Shown: piece by piece, positions 1 to 5,954 of the stretch
How positions within the stretch are numbered: position 1 is the stretch's first letter
Layout: each line of letters starts with the position of its first letter
Assembly (NCBI RefSeq): GCF_024699275.1
Contig: NZ_JAILPX010000077.1
Coordinates: 1 to 6,030 of the forward strand
DNA from: Selenomonas sp.
GTDB lineage: Bacteria; Bacillota_C; Negativicutes; Selenomonadales; Selenomonadaceae
DNA: 6,030 nucleotides
Direction of reading: 5' to 3'
Program-made: the position numbers and the translations under genes
Notes under the pieces: generated by a model
The model's input: only the letters and a program-made list of their open reading frames with translations
Told to the model about the DNA's origin: nothing
The model's database searches: none

Positions 1-158
1 CGCAGTGAGGACTGGCCCACAAAAGGCATGAACTGGATACGGAGATGAACATACGCGCCGCCGGCCTGCCCGGCGCAGGTGGCTAAAAAGTCCATACATT
101 TGCTTGTGGGCCATTTAGTGGGACGGCGAAAAGTATTACCATCTCCGCTCCAACTGCG
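1..158. repeat. Cluster of imperfect inverted repeats
   Basis: Three pairs of inverted sequences can be read directly. TGGCCCACAA at 13-22 is the exact reverse complement of TTGTGGGCCA at 104-113. CGGAGATG at 40-47 is the reverse complement of CATCTCCG at 140-147. CGCAGT at 1-6 is the reverse complement of ACTGCG at 153-158. Similarity continues beyond the exact cores: after TGGCCCACAA both copies carry an ATG...TGGA pattern, and after CGGAGATG both carry ATAC followed by CGCCG or GCGCCG. The first two pairs interleave rather than nest, so they cannot all form one simple hairpin. A further GC-rich pair, GCGCCG 55-60 and CGGCGC 71-76, sits in the middle. This looks like two diverged, oppositely oriented copies of a short unit in rearranged order. 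Its identity is unknown to me. Confidence 0.55.
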
Positions 159-165
159 CTGTGAC

Positions 166-200
166 AAAAAATAAAGCACGCAGTAACAGCGATAAACTGC
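166..200 (-). terminator. Weak candidate terminator for recD2
   Basis: Reading the minus strand, GCAGT (196-200) can pair with ACTGC (180-184) across an 11-base loop. After four bases (GTGC) comes a T-rich run, TTTATTTTTT, at 166-175. It lies 25 bases beyond the recD2 stop, where a terminator is expected. The stem is only five base pairs and the T run does not start right at its foot, so it would be a poor intrinsic terminator. ACTGC at 180-184 could pair instead with GCAGT at 153-157, giving an alternative fold around the T run. Confidence 0.3.
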
Positions 201-224
201 AATTTCACAATCTCTTGTCTTGAA

Positions 225-2444
225 CTATTCGTTTAATGCCCCAGCCAACCGCTCGGCCAACAGGGTATAACGCTTGCGGGTCCGGTCATTTTCCACAGCC
301 GTATTTAATGCCGCCTTGGTTCCCAAAAGGATAACCTGCTTGCTGGCTCTCGTTACCGCCGTATAGAGAAGATTGCGTTGCAGCATGATATAATGGCCCG
401 GCGTCAAGGGCAGGATGATTACCGGATATTCACTGCCCTGACTTTTATGGACGCTCATGGCATAAGCCAGCTGCAATTCCAGTAATTCATTTTTTTCATA
501 GTCCACCTGCAGATCCTCACTGAACTGCACCGTAAGATGGTCTGCCTCCACAGCCGTAATGAAACCAATGTCCCCATTAAAGACCATCTTCGTATAATTG
601 TTCTTGGTCTGCATAACCTTATCGTTAAGCCGGAAAGTACGGACACTGTTCTTGTATTCGGCCTTGTATTCGGCTGGCGGATTGAGTGCTGCCTGCAACA
701 GTTTATTGAGATTTTCCACACCGCATTCCTGGCGGTGCATAGGCGAGAGCACCTGCACATCCGTCAGCGGATTCCACCCCTGTTTAGGCAGGATTTCCAC
801 ACAAAGCCGCACGATATTTTGGGCCACCTCCCCAGGATCTGCAATCTCCCAGAACTGAAAATCCCCAGCTGGCTTGCATAAGGGCAAACGCCCTGCATTG
901 ATGGCATGGGCATTGAGCACGATGGTACTCTCTTCATCCTGACGATATACTTCCGTAAGACGCACCGAGGGAATAACCTCCGAACGCAGGATATCCTTGA
1001 GCACTGACCCCGGTCCCACTGCCGGAAGCTGATCCACATCGCCCACCAGAATCACATGACAGCCATCGGGCACAGCATCCAGAAAATGCTGCATCAGAAC
1101 GATGTCCATCATGGATACCTCATCTAAAATAATGGCATCCGCCTCGAGCTGTTCATCCGCATCCTTGGCAAATTGCGAGGAGCCATCATCCTGTCTTCCT
1201 CCCTGTGCCTCCAGCATGCGGTGCACCGTCATGGTCTTGCGTCCCGTGGCCTCAGCCAAGCGCTTGGCTGCCCTCCCCGTAGGCGCCCCCAGCAGGATTT
1301 CCAGCCCGGCCATCTCCAGCATATCAATCATGCCTCGCACCACAGTGGTCTTGCCTGTCCCCGGACCACCGGTCAGCACCAGTATACCATGCGTCAACGC
1401 TGCAATCATCGCTTCTCGTTGTGCTTTCGCCAAATCAAGACCAGTCATGTTCTCCCATTGCTCCACCATTCCCTGGGGATTTTCCACCTGCAGCACATCA
1501 GCATAGCGCTGCAGATACAGGAGCTTACGGGCAACTTTTTTCTCTGCCCGATAGAGAATAGGCGAATAGATTAGGGTCGTTCCCCCCAGAGATTCTGTGG
1601 CCAGGCGCTGCATTTTCAGCTGCTTTTTCAGGACTTCTCCCACCCTCAGGGGATCTATCCGCAGAAGCTTTGCCGTGCGTTCAATCAAAGGCTGCTCAGG
1701 AATACAACAATGACCATTGAGGGAAATCTGCTGCAGGGCATAATCGATACCTGCCGCCACCCGATTCTCATCCTCCCCGGCAAGTCCAAGACTTGCCGCA
1801 ATGGCGTCGGCGGTGGCAAAGCCAATGCCCTCCACCTCCTGAGCCAGCTTATAGGGATGATTTTCCAGCACATCCAGCGCAAAGGAACTATACTTCTTGA
1901 ATATCCTTGCGGCCAAGGCCCCTGACACACCATGGCTTTCCAGCCAGAGCATGATTTCCCGCAATTCCGATTGCGCCGTATAAGAAGCTACTATTTTTTC
2001 TGCAGTTTTCTTGCCAATGCCCTCTACGGTTTCCAAAAGTTTAGGCTTCTGCTCAATGATATCCAAAGTATCCGCACCGAACTTGGCCACCAGACGCTTA
2101 GCCATGGCGGGGCCAATACCGTCAATCACACCGGAAGCCAAAAAACGCTCAATGCCCTCCACACTGGTAGGCGCCTCCAAACGGATACTCGCTGCCTTGA
2201 ACTGCTGCCCAAAGCGGGGATGGGTCACCCATGCTCCCGTGAGATGCACTTGCTGCCCCACCAAAGGCGGTTCCGAGCTCACCGTAGCCGTCACCCGGCT
2301 GTTTTGCCCGGATGGCTGCAGGCGGAATACGGCAAAACGCCCATCATCGCTGGCAAAGATGATGCTGTCCACCAAGCCAACCAGCTCTTCCTGTACAGCA
2401 CCTGGCGCAAAACCCAACGCCATCTGTTCGTTGTTGTTAGCCAT
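225..2444 (-). CDS. recD2: ATP-dependent 5'-3' DNA helicase RecD2
   Basis: SF1B helicase of the RecD2 (YrrC) family, 739 residues, a normal length. The N-terminal part (about 20-90) fits the family's OB-like region. Three helix-hairpin-helix-like motifs follow: VIDGIGPAMAKRLV near 106-119, VEGIGKKTAEKIV near 140-152 and VEGIGFATADAIA near 204-216. The motor has Walker A GGPGTGKT (359-366), Walker B DEVSMMD (441-447), motif III GDVDQLPAVGPG (468-479), TEVYRQ (497-502), FNGDIG (622-627), and motif VI SVHKSQGSEYP (664-674) followed by YTAVTRA (694-700). All catalytic motifs are present. Known RecD2 proteins work without RecB and RecC, unwinding from a 5' single-stranded end, and affect repair and replication-fork stability. 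The ATG is preceded by AAGGAGAGGG. The gene starts 30 bases after the ABC-F stop, so the two are probably one operon. The stop is TAG. A perfect 12-base duplication gives AEYKAEYK at 591-598. Confidence 0.97.
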   Translation of the reverse strand: MANNNEQMALGFAPGAVQEELVGLVDSIIFASDDGRFAVFRLQPSGQNSRVTATVSSEPPLVGQQVHLTGAWVTHPRFGQQFKAASIRLEAPTSVEGIERFLASGVIDGIGPAMAKRLVAKFGADTLDIIEQKPKLLETVEGIGKKTAEKIVASYTAQSELREIMLWLESHGVSGALAARIFKKYSSFALDVLENHPYKLAQEVEGIGFATADAIAASLGLAGEDENRVAAGIDYALQQISLNGHCCIPEQPLIERTAKLLRIDPLRVGEVLKKQLKMQRLATESLGGTTLIYSPILYRAEKKVARKLLYLQRYADVLQVENPQGMVEQWENMTGLDLAKAQREAMIAALTHGILVLTGGPGTGKTTVVRGMIDMLEMAGLEILLGAPTGRAAKRLAEATGRKTMTVHRMLEAQGGRQDDGSSQFAKDADEQLEADAIILDEVSMMDIVLMQHFLDAVPDGCHVILVGDVDQLPAVGPGSVLKDILRSEVIPSVRLTEVYRQDEESTIVLNAHAINAGRLPLCKPAGDFQFWEIADPGEVAQNIVRLCVEILPKQGWNPLTDVQVLSPMHRQECGVENLNKLLQAALNPPAEYKAEYKNSVRTFRLNDKVMQTKNNYTKMVFNGDIGFITAVEADHLTVQFSEDLQVDYEKNELLELQLAYAMSVHKSQGSEYPVIILPLTPGHYIMLQRNLLYTAVTRASKQVILLGTKAALNTAVENDRTRKRYTLLAERLAGALNE
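651..674 (-). repeat. Perfect 12-bp tandem duplication inside recD2
   Basis: On the plus strand CTTGTATTCGGC occurs at 651-662 and again at 663-674 without a mismatch. It is in frame and encodes AEYK twice (residues 591-598). It lies between the PMHR segment and motif FNGDIG, in a stretch that is not one of the conserved helicase motifs. It looks like a recent slippage duplication tolerated in a surface loop. Confidence 0.9.
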
Positions 2445-2451
2445 TTCCCTG

Positions 2452-2461
2452 CCCTCTCCTT
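2452..2461 (-). promoter_or_regulatory. Ribosome binding site of recD2
   Basis: On the minus strand AAGGAGAGGG lies between the ABC-F stop and the recD2 ATG. AAGGAG is 11 bases from the ATG and the overlapping GAGGG is 7 bases away. This supports the ATG at 2444 over the in-frame ATG seven codons later. I see no promoter in the 30-base gap. Confidence 0.8.
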
Positions 2462-2474
2462 CTGCAAACTATGG

Positions 2475-4427
2475 TTATTCACTGGCTGCCAATCGTTCCC
2501 ATTTGGCATAACGCTCTTCTATCTCCGCTTCCTTAGCGGCATATTCCTCTGCAATCCGCTGGCTTTCAGAGGGATCAGCCTGCACTTCCAGCTGATTCAT
2601 CTGAAATTCCAACCCCTTGAGCTCCGCTTCCGCCATGGCTATTTCCGCTTCTGCCCGCTGAATCATTTCCGTGCGCTTGGCATCACTCATGCTCTGAATC
2701 TTGCCTGCTTCCGCCCGTTCCTTGGCAGCGGCCTTTTCTGCAGCGGACTCCTTTTTCTCCACCGGATTCACCGCAGCTTCCCTCGACACTTCCCTGCGCA
2801 AAGCCGCTTCCGCTTCCAACCGTTCTTCCTCTTCGGTCTCCCGTTCCGCTTCTTTCTTCATCAGATAATAGCTGTAATTACCGCTGTACTCAGTCAGCAC
2901 ACCCTTATCCAGTTCCAGGGTACAGTTAGCTACCTTATCCAGGAAATAACGGTCATGGGATACCGCCAGGAAAGTACCGGGATAGGCCATCAACGCCTCT
3001 TCCACGGCCTCGCGGGCCGGAATATCCAGATGGTTTGTCGGTTCGTCCAGAATCAGGAAATTAGCACCGGTAAGCATCAGTTTCAGAAAAGCCACCCGCG
3101 ATTGTTCACCGCCGGACAAATCCCCAATCTTGCGCAACACCTCATCCCCATGAAAGAGGAAGGCCCCCAGATAGCGCCGGGCCTGCTCCTCATCCACACC
3201 ATAGGTATAGATGATTTCATCCAATACCGTCATGTCCATATGGAGGGTTTCATGCTGCTGGGAAAAGTAACCGATTTTTACCCGGCTGCCGATTTTCACT
3301 CGGCCCCGGGCCGCTTCCAATTCCCCCACCAATACTTTAAGCAGCGTGGTCTTGCCTGCTCCATTAGGCCCCACCAAAGCTACGCCGTCCCCATTGCGGA
3401 TCAACAGAGATAAATCCTTGAATACAGGCTCACTGCCATAGCCAAAGGTAACTTCCTCCAGTTCAGCTACCCTTTGGGCACATTCCGGCGGCTTATGGAA
3501 GGCAAAATAGTTAAAGGATGCCGCTTCCGGCGGCAGCACGATGCGCTCCAAACGATTAAGCTGACTTTGACGGCCCCGGGCCTGTTTGGATTTAATCCCC
3601 GCCTTGTATTTGCGGATATATTCCTCGGTCTTTCGGATATGCTCCTGCTGTTTTTCGTAGGCGGATTTCAAAGCTTCCCGCCGGGCAGTCTTGACCCGCA
3701 TGAAATAGGTATAATTGCCCTCATAACTGGTCACCGTTTTCCCTGCCAATTCCACCATTCTGGTGGCTACCTTGTCCAGAAAATAGCGGTCATGGGAGAT
3801 GATGAGTACACCGCCCCGATAGGTGCGCAGAAAACCTTCCAGCCACTCAATCATCTGAATATCCAAATGATTTGTAGGCTCGTCTAAAAAGAGGAAATCC
3901 GGTTCCCGCAGCAGCGCCTTAGCCAGGCAAATCCTAGTCTTCTGCCCGCCGGAAAAATGCTGCACATCCTTTTGGAAATCCTCATCGGTAAAGCCTAAGC
4001 CATAGGCTACCTTTTTAATGCGGCTCTCAAACTCATAGCCCTCCAGCTGTTCAAACCGTTCCACCACCTTGCCATAGGTGTCCAACAGTTCCTCTTCGCC
4101 AGCGGCAATACGCTTTTCCAGCCTTCGCTTGCGCTCCCCTAATTCGATGATATCGTCAAAAGCCCGCCGGAATTCATCATAGAGACTGCCTGCGCCAAAA
4201 TTAGCCTGCTGCTCCACATAGCCGATGGTCTCCGCTGCATCCAACTGCACGGAACCGCCATCTGCTTCTTCCTGTCCCATGAGAATTTTCATCAAGGTGG
4301 TCTTGCCGGCACCATTTGCGCCAACCAGTCCCACCTTGTCTCCACCCCGGACTTCAAAATTCACATCGTGAAACAATTCCTCTATGCCAAAGGCTTTTTT
4401 TAAGTTCATGACCTTCAATATGCTCAA
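2475..4427 (-). CDS. ABC-F family ATPase (Uup/YdiF-like, ribosome-associated)
   Basis: Soluble protein of 650 residues with two ABC ATPase domains and no membrane segments, so an ABC-F protein and not a transporter. Domain 1 has Walker A GANGAGKT (36-43), signature SGGQ (159-162), Walker B LFLDEPTNHLD (179-189) and SHDR (211-214). Domain 2 has GPNGAGKT (353-360), LSGGEQSR (437-444), LILDEPTNHLD (458-468) and SHDR (490-493). Both catalytic glutamates are present. The basic linker between domains (about 245-300) is the segment that in ABC-F proteins reaches the P-site tRNA. A charged coiled-coil tail of about 125 residues (523-650) matches the Uup/YdiF architecture. Known members bind the ribosomal E site and relieve stalled translation; some confer antibiotic resistance, but nothing here marks this one as such. 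The start is TTG at 4427: AAGGAG lies 8 bases upstream, whereas the upstream TTG at 4433 leaves only 2. An ATG at 4409 would cut the first beta strand. Confidence 0.95.
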   Translation of the reverse strand: MSILKVMNLKKAFGIEELFHDVNFEVRGGDKVGLVGANGAGKTTLMKILMGQEEADGGSVQLDAAETIGYVEQQANFGAGSLYDEFRRAFDDIIELGERKRRLEKRIAAGEEELLDTYGKVVERFEQLEGYEFESRIKKVAYGLGFTDEDFQKDVQHFSGGQKTRICLAKALLREPDFLFLDEPTNHLDIQMIEWLEGFLRTYRGGVLIISHDRYFLDKVATRMVELAGKTVTSYEGNYTYFMRVKTARREALKSAYEKQQEHIRKTEEYIRKYKAGIKSKQARGRQSQLNRLERIVLPPEAASFNYFAFHKPPECAQRVAELEEVTFGYGSEPVFKDLSLLIRNGDGVALVGPNGAGKTTLLKVLVGELEAARGRVKIGSRVKIGYFSQQHETLHMDMTVLDEIIYTYGVDEEQARRYLGAFLFHGDEVLRKIGDLSGGEQSRVAFLKLMLTGANFLILDEPTNHLDIPAREAVEEALMAYPGTFLAVSHDRYFLDKVANCTLELDKGVLTEYSGNYSYYLMKKEAERETEEEERLEAEAALRREVSREAAVNPVEKKESAAEKAAAKERAEAGKIQSMSDAKRTEMIQRAEAEIAMAEAELKGLEFQMNQLEVQADPSESQRIAEEYAAKEAEIEERYAKWERLAASE

Positions 4428-4435
4428 ATTCAATA

Positions 4436-4441
4436 CTCCTT
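4436..4441 (-). promoter_or_regulatory. Ribosome binding site that sets the ABC-F start
   Basis: AAGGAG on the minus strand. Spacing is 8 bases to the TTG at 4425-4427 and only 2 bases to the in-frame TTG at 4431-4433, so the former is the better start. The resulting N-terminus, MSILKVMNLKKAFG, fits the usual first strand of an ABC domain. Confidence 0.8.
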
Positions 4442-4453
4442 AAAGTACAGACA

Positions 4454-4476
4454 AAGACGGAGCTACGCTCCGCCTT
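4454..4476 (-). terminator. Hairpin between LCP and ABC-F genes (terminator or attenuator)
   Basis: On the minus strand AAGGCGGAGC (4467-4476) pairs with GCTCCGTCTT (4454-4463) across a three-base GTA loop. This gives ten pairs including one G-T wobble. It begins 3 bases after the LCP stop codon and ends 12 bases before the ABC-F ribosome site. The following sequence TGTCTGTACTTT is only moderately T-rich, so termination may be incomplete, leaving some read-through into ABC-F and recD2. The stem does not cover the ribosome site. On the plus strand the stem is followed by GATTTATTT, but no plus-strand gene needs it. Confidence 0.55.
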
Positions 4477-4479
4477 GAT

Positions 4480-5799
4480 TTATTTCCTATAATCCAAACC
4501 AATATGCACCACAGCCTGATTGGAACTGCCCCCATCCATAATCACGCAGGCAAAAGGCATCCCATAGAAAACATCCGTGTTGCGGGTAGAGGTAGTAATG
4601 GTGGTCTGCTCCCGGGAACTGGTCTTACCCGTTTCCACCCCGGAAATCACAAAGCCTTTTCTCTGCAGAATTTCCGCCACCTCAGCAGCCGCCCCATTAA
4701 TGCCACTGTCGTTGATGACCATTACGGAAATCTCCTGAGGTTTCATGGGTTTGACATCATTTTCCTGTTTTTCCCCATCTTCCTCAACCACCTTGCCGTT
4801 GCTCTTGGACTGGGCTAAGAGCTGCATACCCTGGGGTAAGGTTTTCATATACGCATCTTCATCAGCCTGGGCTTTTTCCTTCGTTTCTTCACTCAGTTCC
4901 AACCCCAGCTGTTCTGCCATAAGCTCCCGCAAATCCGTAATATCCGGAATCCAGTAGCTTACATCCTTGATATAAGCCGGCTGTCCCGGTACCATCTTAG
5001 CCGACAAACCATTATTATGAACTTCCTTAAGCAGCCCCGCAAATTCCACCAGTTCCGACAGGCTCATATCCGTCTGAATGGCAGAATTCACTTCCTCCAC
5101 CAATTTTGGCAGACGAGGAAGAACCGCCGGCGAGATGACCTTGGACAGTACCGCCTTCACAAATTTCTGCTGGCGGCCAATACGGCCGATGTCCCCTTCG
5201 CCATCGCGATAGCGCACATACTGGATGGCCTTCTTGCCATCCATATGCTGCTCTCCTGGATAGAGGTCTATGACCAGCCCCCCATCATCATCCCAGGGAT
5301 CTTCATAATACATGCGCTTTTCCACATTGATATCCACACCATCCAGGGCATCAATAATCCGCTCAAAGGCCTTGGTATTGATGATGATATAATGGTCGAT
5401 CTTCGTCCCCAGCAGTTTTTCCACGGCAGACCGGCTCATCTTATGGCCGCCATAGGCATAGGCATGATTGATTTTCTCGTAATCATTCCCCTCGATCTGT
5501 ACCCGTGTATCCCGGGGCACCGAAAGTAAAGCTGCCTTTTCTTTATCCAAATCTACAGCAGCCACCATCATGGTATCGCTGCGTCCCACATCACCAACCC
5601 GGCTGTCCACACCTAAAATCATGACATGGGTAATGCGGTCATTTTTTACCAATCCGTCCTCAATGTCAACACTGCCGCCGCCATCCTTATGATGACCCGC
5701 CATCATGCTGCCAGCCACTGCCACCAGCACCGTCAGCATGATGCCCAATATCCACTTGACTCTCGTATAACTGCGCTTACTCTTGCGCCTCTGCCGCAT
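4480..5799 (-). CDS. LCP (LytR-CpsA-Psr) family cell-wall polymer ligase with LytR_C domain
   Basis: Membrane-anchored extracytoplasmic protein of 439 residues. A basic cytoplasmic start (MRQRRKSKRS) precedes one hydrophobic segment (about 15-34). The LCP domain covers about 55-220. It carries ILGVDSR (61-67), GRSDTMM (72-78), SVPRDTRV (93-100), NHAYAYGG (111-118) and the Arg/Asp-rich VRYRDGEGDIGRIGRQQ (195-211), the residues that in the family bind the polyprenyl pyrophosphate. A second domain near 355-438, with VMVINDSGINGAAAEVAEIL, matches LytR_C. Between them, 300-352 is a charged, probably flexible linker. LCP enzymes transfer lipid-linked glycopolymers to peptidoglycan or proteins; the older annotation as a transcription regulator is misleading. 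The polymer here is unknown. The reading frame extends up to 5901, but a strong promoter lies inside that extension. GAGGAG nine bases before the ATG at 5799 fixes the start. Confidence 0.94.
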   Translation of the reverse strand: MRQRRKSKRSYTRVKWILGIMLTVLVAVAGSMMAGHHKDGGGSVDIEDGLVKNDRITHVMILGVDSRVGDVGRSDTMMVAAVDLDKEKAALLSVPRDTRVQIEGNDYEKINHAYAYGGHKMSRSAVEKLLGTKIDHYIIINTKAFERIIDALDGVDINVEKRMYYEDPWDDDGGLVIDLYPGEQHMDGKKAIQYVRYRDGEGDIGRIGRQQKFVKAVLSKVISPAVLPRLPKLVEEVNSAIQTDMSLSELVEFAGLLKEVHNNGLSAKMVPGQPAYIKDVSYWIPDITDLRELMAEQLGLELSEETKEKAQADEDAYMKTLPQGMQLLAQSKSNGKVVEEDGEKQENDVKPMKPQEISVMVINDSGINGAAAEVAEILQRKGFVISGVETGKTSSREQTTITTSTRNTDVFYGMPFACVIMDGGSSNQAVVHIGLDYRK

Positions 5800-5808
5800 G
5801 ATTACCTG

Positions 5809-5814
5809 CTCCTC
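5809..5814 (-). promoter_or_regulatory. Ribosome binding site of the LCP gene
   Basis: GAGGAG on the minus strand, nine bases before the ATG at 5797-5799. The in-frame ATG at 5842-5844 has no such site and lies before the predicted transcript start, so the ATG at 5799 is preferred. Confidence 0.85.
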
Positions 5815-5845
5815 ATCAATATATAGGGTAAAATTCAACCTCATA

Positions 5846-5874
5846 AGTATAGCAAAGATGACCTGCAATGTAAA
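5846..5874 (-). promoter_or_regulatory. Sigma-70/sigma-A promoter of the LCP gene
   Basis: On the minus strand a -35 box TTTACA (5869-5874) and a -10 box TATACT (5846-5851) are separated by exactly 17 bases. TGC directly before the -10 box adds the extended TGn element. Each box differs from consensus at one base. Transcription should begin near 5839, giving an untranslated leader of about 40 bases that contains the GAGGAG site. It is the only convincing promoter I see, and it probably drives the LCP gene and perhaps the two genes beyond it. Confidence 0.82.
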
Positions 5875-5924
5875 GAAATGCCCGCACCTAGTATGTGTCA
5901 AGAAGTTCTCGGTAAGTTTTACCT

Positions 5925-5940
5925 GTATACAAATGTATGC
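5925..5940. promoter_or_regulatory. Imperfect palindrome upstream of the LCP promoter
   Basis: GTATACAAATGTATGC is an inverted repeat (outer G/C pair, one mismatch, then TATAC-like arms: ATACA with TGTAT across two bases). It sits about 50 bases upstream of the -35 box. It could be a regulator site, but short AT-rich palindromes are common by chance. Confidence 0.25.
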
Positions 5941-5954
5941 TAGTTATAGACTTT

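Larger units (their letters stand above)
1..224. other. Region downstream of recD2 with no defensible gene
   Basis: No reading frame here combines a ribosome site, a start codon and a recognisable product. On the minus strand the frame that continues from recD2 past its TAG stop stays open to the window edge (about 74 codons). It has an ATG at 93-95 but no Shine-Dalgarno before it, and I do not recognise the translation. A second minus frame, 83-208, starts with GTG and encodes 41 residues with a hydrophobic, signal-peptide-like N-terminus; its only ribosome-site candidate is AAGAG three bases before the GTG. On the plus strand the frame entering from the edge closes at a TGA at 46-48. The stretch is instead marked by several inverted repeats, described separately. 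It may hold a dispersed intergenic repeat, a structured RNA or the beginning of a gene cut by the window. Confidence 0.5.

Noticed and set aside
1..224. Riboswitch, tRNA, SRP RNA or tmRNA in the left edge
   Set aside because: I looked for the hallmark sequences of cobalamin, TPP, FMN and SAM riboswitches, tRNA arms and tmRNA ends and found no convincing match on either strand.
1932..3413. Long plus-strand open frame (493 codons) across the recD2/ABC-F junction
   Set aside because: It lies opposite two clear genes, has no recognisable motifs and is rich in His, Phe, Leu and Arg as expected for an antisense shadow.
2475..4427. ABC-F protein as an antibiotic-resistance factor
   Set aside because: The architecture fits the general Uup/YdiF housekeeping type; there is no leader peptide, attenuator of the resistance kind or mobile context to support resistance.
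5017..5529. Plus-strand open frame of 170 codons opposite the LCP gene
   Set aside because: Antisense shadow of the conserved LCP domain; no ribosome site and no recognisable product.
5896..5901. TTGACA on the minus strand as a -35 box
   Set aside because: No matching -10 box occurs 16-18 bases downstream; the TTTACA/TATACT pair closer to the gene is far better.
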